Shown piece by piece: positions 25,399 through 32,073 of a stretch of DNA of 64,000 bases. Under the pieces are notes generated by a model. The model made no database searches, was not told the DNA's origin, and saw only the letters and a list, made by a program, of their open reading frames with translations. This DNA comes from Salipiger marinus (GTDB taxonomy: Bacteria; Pseudomonadota; Alphaproteobacteria; Rhodobacterales; Rhodobacteraceae): NCBI RefSeq assembly GCF_900100085.1, contig NZ_FNEJ01000008.1, positions 186,001 to 250,000 of the forward strand. Reading direction: 5' to 3'. Positions within the stretch are counted from its first letter, which is position 1. Each line of letters opens with the position of its first letter. The translations under genes were made by a program, and so were the position numbers.

Positions 25399-25806
25399 CT
25401 ACTCCTCAAATTCGAATACACCGTTTGTCTTGACAAGGCGCGATCCTTCAACGTCAGATCGGCTGTAGCACCGCGTTTCTGAGTTTCCATCAGTCAAGAA
25501 CTGGCCTTGCGCTTTCTGAAGCACACAGGTGCCGCCAGGTTGGCTGTAGGTTACAAAAATAGTATTTTGTGGTGCTTCTAATCCATCCCAGCATTGCATC
25601 CCCAAAACGCGGTCGAGTGCAATGTCTGGAATTTCATACTGACTAGTTAGGCAAACCGTTTCCCATTCTTGGTCAATACCTAAGGTAATTTCGTCACCTA
25701 GGCGAACAATACCAGATCCCACCCAAAGGATAGAAATAGCAAAAAATGCAGTCGCAACGGTTGCTCCAGCAACGGTTAGTTTAAGCAACAACCTTGTTTC
25801 CTTCAA
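25399..25806 (-). CDS. AT-rich cargo gene: membrane-anchored Cys-containing protein
   Basis: This 135-residue protein has an N-terminal hydrophobic helix (LTVAGATVATAFFAISILWVG, about 10-30) that acts as a signal anchor. An extracytoplasmic domain follows with four cysteines (in ETVCLTSQ, GMQCWDG, GGTCVLQ and ETRCYSR) that could form two disulfides. No family recognised. Its base composition is clearly lower in GC than the flanking phage genes, a sign of separate acquisition. The 195-bp gap downstream and 254-bp gap upstream are AT-rich with no gene seen. Confidence 0.65.
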   Translation of the reverse strand: MKETRLLLKLTVAGATVATAFFAISILWVGSGIVRLGDEITLGIDQEWETVCLTSQYEIPDIALDRVLGMQCWDGLEAPQNTIFVTYSQPGGTCVLQKAQGQFLTDGNSETRCYSRSDVEGSRLVKTNGVFEFEE

Positions 25807-26060
25807 AAATGAAAACTTTCACCGCCAGTCCTCTGAAAGTTTAATCCGAGTTGTGGCCGAAGGTCCAGAGCCTGATCTGATTTCGTTGACCTGACGCAAC
25901 AAGTCTGGCAACATTTTGACATATTAACATCACAGCATGATAAAGGGTTGGAAAAGAGCAGGCCAGTGAAAATCATCACAATCCTAATAGCATGAAAAAG
26001 TTTGCGATGTCTTTTTCTAGCTTATTTTCCGTAGGCTGGTCCTCTATATGTAGGCGCTTC

Positions 26061-26321
26061 TTAAATTCGTTCGATAGTTCCTACAGGAATTCGTCCTTCA
26101 TAAAGCACTTCAGATTCGTGTAGTACGTTTCCACGAGCTTCAGCACCATACTCCGAGACGTGATGATGCCTGAGTCCTCCAGAAAATTCCAGCTTTTGAC
26201 CGTCAAACTCGGCAATTAGCCCTGAAGGATTAGCGCCTCCAGTTGCAAACTCTTCAGCAATGCTGGGGTCTGTTGTTAGCCCAGCTGACGGAGACACTGT
26301 GAAAGGGATTTTGAACGACAC
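26061..26321 (-). CDS. Small unknown protein, possible ADP-ribosyltransferase-fold fragment
   Basis: This 86-residue protein starts with GTG at 26321 immediately after the stop of the upstream gene. The pieces AGLTTDPSIAEEFA and LHESEVLYEGRIPVGTIERI resemble, in order, the central and C-terminal strands of ADP-ribosyltransferase-like domains (a Ser/Thr-rich strand, then an E-x-E-V-L strand). The N-terminal third of such a fold is missing, so if the similarity is real it is a truncated domain. Moderately AT-rich. Co-transcribed with the repressor gene by position. Confidence 0.5.
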   Translation of the reverse strand: MSFKIPFTVSPSAGLTTDPSIAEEFATGGANPSGLIAEFDGQKLEFSGGLRHHHVSEYGAEARGNVLHESEVLYEGRIPVGTIERI

Positions 26322-26543
26322 CTAAATCGCTCTCGTCGTAAGGGCGTCCGCCACCATGCGTGCCAGCTGTTGCGCCTCGCTATTAGCATCTTTGGCGCCT
26401 TCGATGAAGCTTTGTCCGATTTCGGCGCGGGTTTCGATGTCTGAGGTGATACCTGTGATGATTCCGACAATCATTCCGACCGCGGCGCGCCGCGTCCTTA
26501 TGAGTTCCAGTTCAAGCTGGATGACTTCCTCTTCGGGTGTCAC
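26322..26543 (-). CDS. Small protein coupled to the repressor gene
   Basis: This 73-residue helical protein has a hydrophobic segment (AAVGMIVGIITGIT) that could be a short membrane helix. The GTG at 26543 overlaps the repressor stop (GTGA, 4 bp), which I prefer to an ATG 69 bp further upstream. Encoded directly downstream of the repressor and therefore expected to be expressed from the prophage state. Superinfection exclusion is one possibility; function unknown. Confidence 0.6.
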   Translation of the reverse strand: MTPEEEVIQLELELIRTRRAAVGMIVGIITGITSDIETRAEIGQSFIEGAKDANSEAQQLARMVADALTTRAI

Positions 26544-27226
26544 ACCGTCCTCGCAAGCTCCGCTGGCCAGTGTAGCCGCACGCGTGCGGCCCATCTCAGG
26601 CGCTTGTTCCACATCGTGTTGGCGCCGGGGTTCAGGGAAATCAGGTGAAAGAGGCCCGGCTCGTCGCCCGCCTTTACCTGCTTGACCCAGCCCATACCAT
26701 CCTCGTCCTCGACCACGCAGCGGTGGCCGACCACATCGGCGGGGACGCCTTCATGAGTATGGCGGGTGTAAAACAGCAGATCGCCCGCGCTGAACACGGG
26801 CTCCATGCTGTCACCCTCGATCTGGACGGCGACCACACCGTGAGGCGACAAGCCGGGCGGACATTCGACCTGCGGCCCGGCACCCTTGGGGTAGACGTCG
26901 AAAACCGGCACCTGAGCCCCTGCGCCAACCTTGCCCGCGATGGCGATGGTGGGCGTCAGCGGTGCCTCGCCTGGGACGTCGAAGCCGGTGATTTCCGAGA
27001 TTCGCAGCAGCTCTTCCGCCGAGATCGAGCGCTTCCCGAGCACCATCTTGTTGATGGTCGAGCGATCCACCTTCTTCTGCACGACCGCATCAAGCCGCTC
27101 TGCAAGCGCAGACTGGCTGAGCCCGGAATGCTCCAAGGCCTGAAGAAGCCACACGTTAAGCGGCGTGGAGATGGGCGTTCGCGTCAGCATGTCAGCGAAC
27201 AGCATATCTGGGCTGGCGTTTAGCAT
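26540..27226 (-). CDS. Prophage repressor, CI/LexA type with S24 peptidase domain
   Basis: This 228-residue repressor has an N-terminal helix-turn-helix (SGLSQSALAERLDAVVQKKVDRSTINKM, about 34-61) and a C-terminal LexA/CI-like self-cleavage and dimerisation domain. Ser140 is in GDSMEPVFSAGDLLFY and the expected Lys is 182 in WVKQV. A GAGA stretch near 101-104 could hold the Ala-Gly cleavage site. RecA-dependent induction is thus likely. It is divergent from the Cro-like gene across two operators, one of which ends 3 bp from its start codon, implying autoregulation. Later in-frame ATGs are alternative starts. Confidence 0.93.
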   Translation of the reverse strand: MLNASPDMLFADMLTRTPISTPLNVWLLQALEHSGLSQSALAERLDAVVQKKVDRSTINKMVLGKRSISAEELLRISEITGFDVPGEAPLTPTIAIAGKVGAGAQVPVFDVYPKGAGPQVECPPGLSPHGVVAVQIEGDSMEPVFSAGDLLFYTRHTHEGVPADVVGHRCVVEDEDGMGWVKQVKAGDEPGLFHLISLNPGANTMWNKRLRWAARVRLHWPAELARTV

Positions 27227-27228
27227 CT

Positions 27229-27279
27229 GTAACGAAAATCGCTACATCGCGGCTTGCGATGTGTAGCTGAAATCGCTAC
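27229..27279. promoter_or_regulatory. Operator pair between repressor and Cro-like genes
   Basis: There are two 17-bp sites, GTAACGAAAATCGCTAC (27229-27245) and GTAGCTGAAATCGCTAC (27263-27279), 34 bp apart start to start, exactly as in the pair at 23895-23945. All four sites share AATCGCTAC. Between them ACATCGC and GCGATGT form another small dyad (27244-27250 and 27256-27262). The leftward repressor promoter and rightward early promoter must overlap these sites, giving the genetic switch of the prophage. Confidence 0.88.
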
Positions 27280-27288
27280 GACTGCAGT

Positions 27289-27519
27289 ATGGAACCTGCA
27301 AGCAGCATCATCACGGCCCTCGGCGGCCCGACTGCGGTGGCCGCAGCAATCGGCATCCACCGTACACGCGTCTCGATGTGGCAGGCGCCGCGTGAGCGCG
27401 GCGGCACGAACGGTCTGGTGCCTTACCGACATGTGCCCCGGCTCATGGAGCTCGCGCGGGAGAAGGGCGTGAAGCTCGCCCCTGCAGATTTCATGCCGCC
27501 GCTCGAAGGTGCTGCCTGA
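27289..27519 (+). CDS. Cro-like regulator
   Basis: This 76-residue protein has a helix-turn-helix in GGPTAVAAAIGIHRTRVSMWQAP (about 12-34), typical of small Cro/YdaS-type antirepressors. It is the first rightward gene and divergent from the repressor. The start ATG is only 10 bp beyond the nearest operator, and no Shine-Dalgarno sequence is visible, so translation could be leaderless. It should compete with the repressor for the four operators and commit the phage to lytic growth. Confidence 0.85.
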   Translation: MEPASSIITALGGPTAVAAAIGIHRTRVSMWQAPRERGGTNGLVPYRHVPRLMELAREKGVKLAPADFMPPLEGAA

Positions 27520-27598
27520 ATTTTGGTCCTGTTCCATGCGCCCAAGATGGCGCGGTGCGGCTGCAACACCAACCGAAGACTGCCGGAGACTTTTCGGA

Positions 27599-28075
27599 AT
27601 GAGGAACACCCCAAAGGAAACGATCCAGAGCGTCGTCGAGCGCGCCTATGAGGCTGCGGGGGGCATTCAGAGCGCTGCGGCTGACCTTGGGTTGGCCCAG
27701 TCCACGCTCTCCGAGCATACCGAGATCCCCAAGGGCAAGCGCGCGGGCGGGCTTGGCATCAACTATGTCGATACGCTGGCCCGGATCAACTCCGGCTCCG
27801 CTGCCGTCCTCGCCGAGCATTTCGCCGCGCTGGCTGGCGGGACGTTTCACGCGATCCGGTCGGACGACGAGCCGCGCGAGACATGGGAGCATGTCGCGGC
27901 GCTGGTGAAGGAGGCTGCCGAGGGCGTCTCTGCCCTGAACCTCCTGCCGCATGGCGGGAGCCGTCAGAACGCGCGGCAGGAATTGGTCGACATCGTGCGA
28001 GCGGCAGAGGCCGCGATCCGCGACATCGACCTGCTGCCCGACGCGACCGTCATTCCGCACAGGGGATGCATATGA
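27599..28075 (+). CDS. CII-like phage regulatory protein
   Basis: This 158-residue protein starts MRNTPKETIQSVVERAYEAAGG. An HTH (IQSAAADLGLAQSTLSEHTE) and the stretch GLGINYVDTLARINSG follow, a layout I associate with the phage CII-type regulators of P2-like and rhodobacterial phages. I used the ATG at 27599 (GGAG about 10 bp upstream) because the frame before it is not protein-like. The stop overlaps a 27-residue ORF by 4 bp. Possible role in the lysis/lysogeny decision. Confidence 0.7.
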   Translation: MRNTPKETIQSVVERAYEAAGGIQSAAADLGLAQSTLSEHTEIPKGKRAGGLGINYVDTLARINSGSAAVLAEHFAALAGGTFHAIRSDDEPRETWEHVAALVKEAAEGVSALNLLPHGGSRQNARQELVDIVRAAEAAIRDIDLLPDATVIPHRGCI

Positions 28076-28155
28076 CCGGCCCCGCTCCATTCCCTTTTCC
28101 GACGAAGCGCCCGGCCGCGGGGATCAGCGGCTTTCCTGATCTGAGGCAACCATGA
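28072..28155 (+). CDS. 27-residue coupled peptide
   Basis: This tiny ORF (MTGPAPFPFPTKRPAAGISG...) bridges its neighbours with ATGA overlaps at both ends, so ribosomes finishing the CII-like gene would pass through it to reach the next gene. It may be a true small protein or just a coupling device. It is Pro-rich, with no membrane segment. Confidence 0.4.
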   Translation: MTGPAPFPFPTKRPAAGISGFPDLRQP

Positions 28156-28652
28156 ACGCACGCGCCGATTTCGAACACGACATGGAAGGGCAGGAGCCCG
28201 AGATGCAGCTCGACACGCTGTTCGGTGACTGCCGGGATGCGATGCTGCAGCGCATCCAGACCATGAAAACCAGTTGGCCGCTCTGCACCGAAGCCGAGCA
28301 GGCCGAAATCATCAACGGCCTCGAGCTTGCGGCCAAGAGCATCGTCCGCGCGGCGGTGCGCGAGGTGACGCGGCACGAGTTTGATCATGCCGTCGTCTCG
28401 CTGGGTGAGGTGAAGATCAAGGGCGAGAAGGGGATCGAGGCCAAGATCACCTGCGCCAACATTGAGCACAATCGCACCGTCCTTGGTGAGCATGTCGGCA
28501 GCATGGTCCAGATCGTGATGATCGACAGTGACGATTTCATGGGCGAGCGCACGCCAGCGGAGCCGGAGCCCGATCAGGGCGACTGGCTCAACGGGGCGGA
28601 TGACGACGATGAAGGGCCGAGGGGTCTGCCGAGCCCGTCGGATTTTGAGTGA
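28152..28652 (+). CDS. Phage protein of unknown function
   Basis: This 166-residue protein has a helical N-terminal half and a central beta-rich part (AVVSLGEVKIKGEKGIEAKI). A strongly acidic tail (PDQGDWLNGADDDDEG) resembles tails of single-strand-binding or replication accessory proteins. No family assigned. Start overlaps the 27-residue ORF by 4 bp and stop overlaps rusA by 1 bp. Confidence 0.65.
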   Translation: MNARADFEHDMEGQEPEMQLDTLFGDCRDAMLQRIQTMKTSWPLCTEAEQAEIINGLELAAKSIVRAAVREVTRHEFDHAVVSLGEVKIKGEKGIEAKITCANIEHNRTVLGEHVGSMVQIVMIDSDDFMGERTPAEPEPDQGDWLNGADDDDEGPRGLPSPSDFE

Positions 28653-29077
28653 TGGTCCAGTTCACCATCCCCGGCAAACCCTTCGCCAAGGAGCGGCCAA
28701 AAGCGGTCGCGGTCGCGGGGCGCGCCCGTGTCTACACGCCCGCCGCGACCGTCAGCTTTGAAAGCAAGGTTACGCAGATCGCGCGGCCTGCATTTTCGGT
28801 TCCTTTCGAGGGGCCGGTCCTGCTGCGTGTGGTTGCGGTCTTCGAGATACCGAAGTCGTGGACCAAGGCGCGCAAGGCCGGTGCTGACGGCGCCTATCAC
28901 ATCCAGAAGCCCGACGCCGACAACCTGCTAAAGGCGATCAAGGACGGTCTGAACCGCATCGCGTGGGCAGACGACTGCCAGGTCGCGGATGAGCGCTGCG
29001 TGAAACGTTGGGGGGCTCGGGCGGAGACCTTTGTGCGCGTCGAGCAGCTTGCCAACAGCTGCCAGCCCGCAAGCTAG
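28652..29077 (+). CDS. rusA: RusA-type Holliday junction resolvase
   Basis: This 141-residue enzyme cuts four-way junctions during phage recombination or before packaging. The family opening FTIPGKPFAKERPKAV and the core KPDADNLLKAIKDGLN followed by WADDCQVAD hold the three catalytic aspartates. The ATG at 28652 makes a TGATG overlap with the upstream stop; a GTG at 28649 is an alternative. RusA beside RecT on the other operon gives a complete phage recombination set apart from the exonuclease. Confidence 0.93.
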   Translation: MVQFTIPGKPFAKERPKAVAVAGRARVYTPAATVSFESKVTQIARPAFSVPFEGPVLLRVVAVFEIPKSWTKARKAGADGAYHIQKPDADNLLKAIKDGLNRIAWADDCQVADERCVKRWGARAETFVRVEQLANSCQPAS

Positions 29078-29093
29078 GGTGGAGGGCAGAGAT

Positions 29094-29789
29094 ATGAACG
29101 CTCCCTCCGCCAAAAGCCTGTTCCGGGCCACCAAGCCGAAGCGGGCTGTCCACCCTGCGCAGGTGCTGATCGGCGGCCTGCCGGAGCAGCGCAGGCCCGA
29201 CGCGGCGCGTGACCCGCTCGACTATGACCCGACACCGCCGGATGCGACCAGGGCATTCCTGGCGCGCGAGTTGTCGGCGATCAGAAGTCACGGTCGCACC
29301 GTCTGGGAAAATGCCGTGGGCGGCGGGCATATGGCTGGCGAGCTGAAGCGGGCGGGCTTTGATGTCGTCGGCTCGGATGTTGTCGACCGGGGTTATCCCG
29401 GCACGATCCTGCGCAGCTTTTATGATTTCGACACCGCCCCCGCGCCGGTCATCATCAGCAACCCGCCTTACAACCAGATCAACGCGCGGGACGGGCATGG
29501 CCGCTGGCTGTCCCACAGCCTCGCGCTGGGGGCTGGATATGTGGCCTATCTGCTGAACGCGGACTGGGCGGCGGCGCGGATCAACGGCTTTGACGCGCTG
29601 CTTGAGGAGAATCCGCCGTCCATCGAATACCTGTGCTGCTGGAAGATCGACTTTCGCGGCGGCGGCTCGCCGCCCCAGCGCAATTCTTGGTTCGTCTGGG
29701 ACCGGAACCGGCCTGCGCCTGATCGCGGGACATGGATCCGCAGCCGTCTTTACCGGGATGCTGGCAACGGACAGGGGGTGCTGCTGTGA
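29094..29789 (+). CDS. DNA N6-adenine methyltransferase-like protein
   Basis: This 231-residue protein has motif IV NPPYNQ (about residue 123), the catalytic signature of adenine or N4-cytosine methyltransferases. Its SAM-binding motif I is the divergent WENAVGGGHMAGELKRAGF (about 76-94), where most have DPxxGxG. The C-terminal part (YLCCWKIDFRGGGSPPQRNSW) probably contacts DNA. The likely role is methylating phage DNA to evade restriction; no cognate nuclease is next to it. The ATG at 29094 has GGAGG 8 bp upstream. Confidence 0.85.
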   Translation: MNAPSAKSLFRATKPKRAVHPAQVLIGGLPEQRRPDAARDPLDYDPTPPDATRAFLARELSAIRSHGRTVWENAVGGGHMAGELKRAGFDVVGSDVVDRGYPGTILRSFYDFDTAPAPVIISNPPYNQINARDGHGRWLSHSLALGAGYVAYLLNADWAAARINGFDALLEENPPSIEYLCCWKIDFRGGGSPPQRNSWFVWDRNRPAPDRGTWIRSRLYRDAGNGQGVLL

Positions 29790-30403
29790 GCCCGCTTGTG
29801 CTGCATCATGCGCTTCGCGCCGATGTGCCGACCGCGCCCCGGTTCGTGCTCGTCGTCATGGCGCTGCACGCGGACCACAACGCCCGCTGTGCGCTGTCCC
29901 TGCGCGAGCTGGGCGAGATGGCGGGGCTGTCGCCTCAGGGCGTGTCCGACGCGCTGCGGCGCCTGCAGGACGCGGGCCATGTCATCCTGCGGTCCAAGGG
30001 GGCAGGGGCCCGGGCCAGCGTTTATGAGCTCGCCCCGCCGTCGCAGCCACCCCCTGTGCCGGGGCCGGTCCTGCTGGAGACCGACGAGCCAGTGCCCGCG
30101 CCGACACGGATGGAGAGCCGCCCCGCACCCGCGCCGCCCGATCCGCCCCCGGTCGCCCCCGATCCCGGTGCGCTCACCTCCCGGCACGTCCGTGCCGTCC
30201 TTGAGGCTGCCCGCGTCGATACCTCGGGCGAGCCGGAACTCTACTGGTCCCGGCACGATCACCTCCGCGATCTGCAGGACATCCTGAACCGCCACGGCCT
30301 GACCGTTTCCGCCGCCTGCGCCGCTTTGCGGGCGGCACCCGGGTCTGGCCGTATCCGCCGCCTGACCGCCCTCGAGGCGGCCCTGAAGAAAGGCAGAGCA
30401 TGA
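29786..30403 (+). CDS. Winged-helix phage protein
   Basis: This 205-residue protein begins with GTG at 29786 overlapping the methyltransferase stop (GTGA). Residues about 15-75 form a MarR-like winged helix (LSLRELGEMAGLSPQGVSDALRRLQDAGHVI, with a basic wing). A Pro-rich linker (about 85-125) leads to a small helical C-terminal domain. Likely a DNA-binding regulator or replication accessory protein, given the initiator gene 190 bp downstream. Confidence 0.75.
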   Translation: MSPLVLHHALRADVPTAPRFVLVVMALHADHNARCALSLRELGEMAGLSPQGVSDALRRLQDAGHVILRSKGAGARASVYELAPPSQPPPVPGPVLLETDEPVPAPTRMESRPAPAPPDPPPVAPDPGALTSRHVRAVLEAARVDTSGEPELYWSRHDHLRDLQDILNRHGLTVSAACAALRAAPGSGRIRRLTALEAALKKGRA

Positions 30404-30594
30404 CTGATCAGAAAGGCAGCATCACCCGCGAGGGTGGCTTTGTGGTGATCCGCATTCCCGAGGACGAGGTGCATGGCCTCGTCGTCTCGCTCGAGCCGTG
30501 CCCGTGCAGGGCTTCCAAGTCGACCTCGGGCGTCAACCTGCGCGCACGCATCGCCAAAGGCCTGACCTATGCGATGGCCCGGAGGGGATCATGA
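30400..30594 (+). CDS. Small phage protein of unknown function
   Basis: This 64-residue protein (MTDQKGSITREGGFVVIRIP...) has beta-strand character and two cysteines in CPC. ATGA overlaps join it to both neighbours, supporting expression within the rightward operon. No function assigned. Confidence 0.65.
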   Translation: MTDQKGSITREGGFVVIRIPEDEVHGLVVSLEPCPCRASKSTSGVNLRARIAKGLTYAMARRGS

Positions 30595-31520
30595 CGCAGC
30601 AGGAGACCGCCAACGAGACCCTGAACGGCTGGGTCTGCAGCTACCGGAAGATGTGGAAGCACCCGATCTTTCAGGGCAGCGCGCAGCGGGTCGGTGTGTG
30701 GACCTGGATGCTGCACATGGCCGCGTGGAAGCCCGTCCGCTTCGTGGTGGCCGGTGACGTGGTGACGCTGGAGCGTGGGCAGCTCTGCGTCTCGCAGCGG
30801 CAGATGGAGGAGGCGACGGGCATGGGGCGGCAGGCGCTGCGCACCTTTCTCGACGCCCTCGAACAGGCTGGCGCAATCACCCGAACTCCAACCCACCAAG
30901 TAACCCAAGGATCAACCCAAGGTGCAACCCAACCCCCAACCCAAGGCAAAACCAAGCGGGCAACCCAAGCAAGGACTACGATAACCATCTGTAAATACGA
31001 CGAATATCAGAACAGGCCGGGCGACCCAACCCAAAGCGCAACCCAAGAGCCAACCCAAGGAGAAACCCAGCCCCAACCCGCGCAGCAACCCACCGACCAA
31101 CCCACTAAAGAACAAGATCTAACAAATACTCCTCCTTCGGAGGGCGCTGACGCGCCGCCGCCGGAGGCCTGCCAGCCGGTCGAGATTTCGGTGGTGACCA
31201 CCGCCGTCTGGCGCGTCGGCAAGCAGTTCCTCGCCTCGAAGGGCGTGAAGAACCCCGGCAGCATCATCGGGCGCTGGTTCAAGACCTCGCAGGCCATCGC
31301 GATCCTGCAGGCGCTGGAGCAGGCCCAGCGGGCCGGAACCGAAGACCCCATCCCCTACATCACCGCCGTCCTTGACGGCAAAGAGCCGAAAGGAATCCGC
31401 CATGACCGATCAGAGCAACGCCGTCGCGAAGATGCCGCAACCCGCGAGCTCATCCGCCGTGTCGGTGAAGGAACAATCTATCGAGGCCCTGACCCGAGCG
31501 ATCCATTCGCCGGGGGATGA
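30591..31520 (+). CDS. Phage replication initiator-like protein with Thr-Gln repeat linker
   Basis: This 309-residue protein has an N-terminal winged-helix region, GWVCSYRKMWKHPIF to FLDALEQAGAITR (about 12-98), and an ITICKYDEYQ segment, both typical of phage replisome organiser/initiator proteins. Residues about 100-172 are a Thr-Gln-rich linker coded by AACCCAA-type repeats. A C-terminal helical domain (about 195-290) follows, with VWRVGKQFLASKGVKNPGSI. The AGGGGATC before the ATG at 30591 serves as ribosome site. The repeats inside the gene probably form the origin, as in lambda O. The end of the gene overlaps the next one by 119 bp. Confidence 0.8.
   Translation: MTQQETANETLNGWVCSYRKMWKHPIFQGSAQRVGVWTWMLHMAAWKPVRFVVAGDVVTLERGQLCVSQRQMEEATGMGRQALRTFLDALEQAGAITRTPTHQVTQGSTQGATQPPTQGKTKRATQARTTITICKYDEYQNRPGDPTQSATQEPTQGETQPQPAQQPTDQPTKEQDLTNTPPSEGADAPPPEACQPVEISVVTTAVWRVGKQFLASKGVKNPGSIIGRWFKTSQAIAILQALEQAQRAGTEDPIPYITAVLDGKEPKGIRHDRSEQRRREDAATRELIRRVGEGTIYRGPDPSDPFAGG
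30886..31110 (+). repeat. Iteron-like repeats inside the initiator gene, candidate phage origin
   Basis: The word AACCCAA occurs eight times between 30902 and about 31060, mostly as CAACCCAAG, plus several AACCC variants before and after. The array is broken by an AT-rich stretch (about 30979-31014) and followed by another (about 31105-31133) that could serve as unwinding elements. Lambdoid origins have the same plan: initiator-binding iterons plus AT-rich DNA inside the initiator gene. The repeats also encode the Thr-Gln linker, so selection on protein is an alternative explanation. Confidence 0.6.
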
Positions 31521-32058
31521 GGCGTTCACGATGGACCGCGCCCGCCGCTGCCTGAAGCTCTATTTTGAGCCCGACATGACCGCCGAGGACCGGGTGGCAA
31601 TCCTCGAGGCTTTTGCCCGTGCCCTGCGTGATTTCCCCCGCTGGGCCGTGTCGCGGGCCTTCGACGGCTGGGAGCGGGAACAGCGCCGCAGGCCCTCCCC
31701 GGGCGACATCGTGGCGCTGACCCGCGCAGCGCTGCAGCCGGTGCGGGATGAGCTCGCTGAGCGTCAGAAGGATCTACAGCCGCCCGAGCCGCCCCGCGTC
31801 CGGTCGGAGGCTGAAAAGGCCGCCGCCAACGAGGTGCTGCGCCGGGCAGGCTTCACGCCGCGCCGCATGGAGGTGCTGCCCCGCAAAGCCGAGGGCGGCG
31901 CCCCCGAACAGGCCGAAGCGCACGCTCCCCGTCCCACCCACACGTTCCGCACGCTCGACAGCGTGGGGCTGGAGGTGTTGCGCGCGGCCCGCAACGCCAA
32001 CCCGCTGGTGCAGGCCGCCAGAGCAGATGCCGCACGGGCCGATGGCCCCGGCGAATAA
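31402..32058 (+). CDS. Phage protein downstream of the initiator
   Basis: This 218-residue protein has a helical N-terminal domain (about 20-125, containing DFPRWAVSRAFDGWEREQRRRPSPGDIVALT). A charged, Pro-rich C-terminal part follows. I took the ATG at 31402 (AAGGA 8 bp upstream), which lies inside the end of the initiator gene. The position right after the initiator is where helicase loaders sit in lambdoid phages, but there is no ATPase motif, so a loader role is only a guess. Confidence 0.65.
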   Translation: MTDQSNAVAKMPQPASSSAVSVKEQSIEALTRAIHSPGDEAFTMDRARRCLKLYFEPDMTAEDRVAILEAFARALRDFPRWAVSRAFDGWEREQRRRPSPGDIVALTRAALQPVRDELAERQKDLQPPEPPRVRSEAEKAAANEVLRRAGFTPRRMEVLPRKAEGGAPEQAEAHAPRPTHTFRTLDSVGLEVLRAARNANPLVQAARADAARADGPGE

Positions 32059-32073
32059 CGAGAAGAGGCAGGT

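Noticed and set aside
30886-31110. AACCCAA repeats considered as a CRISPR array or an insertion-sequence end.
   Set aside because: Units are too short and irregular and lie within an intact reading frame; an origin or coding repeat explains them better.
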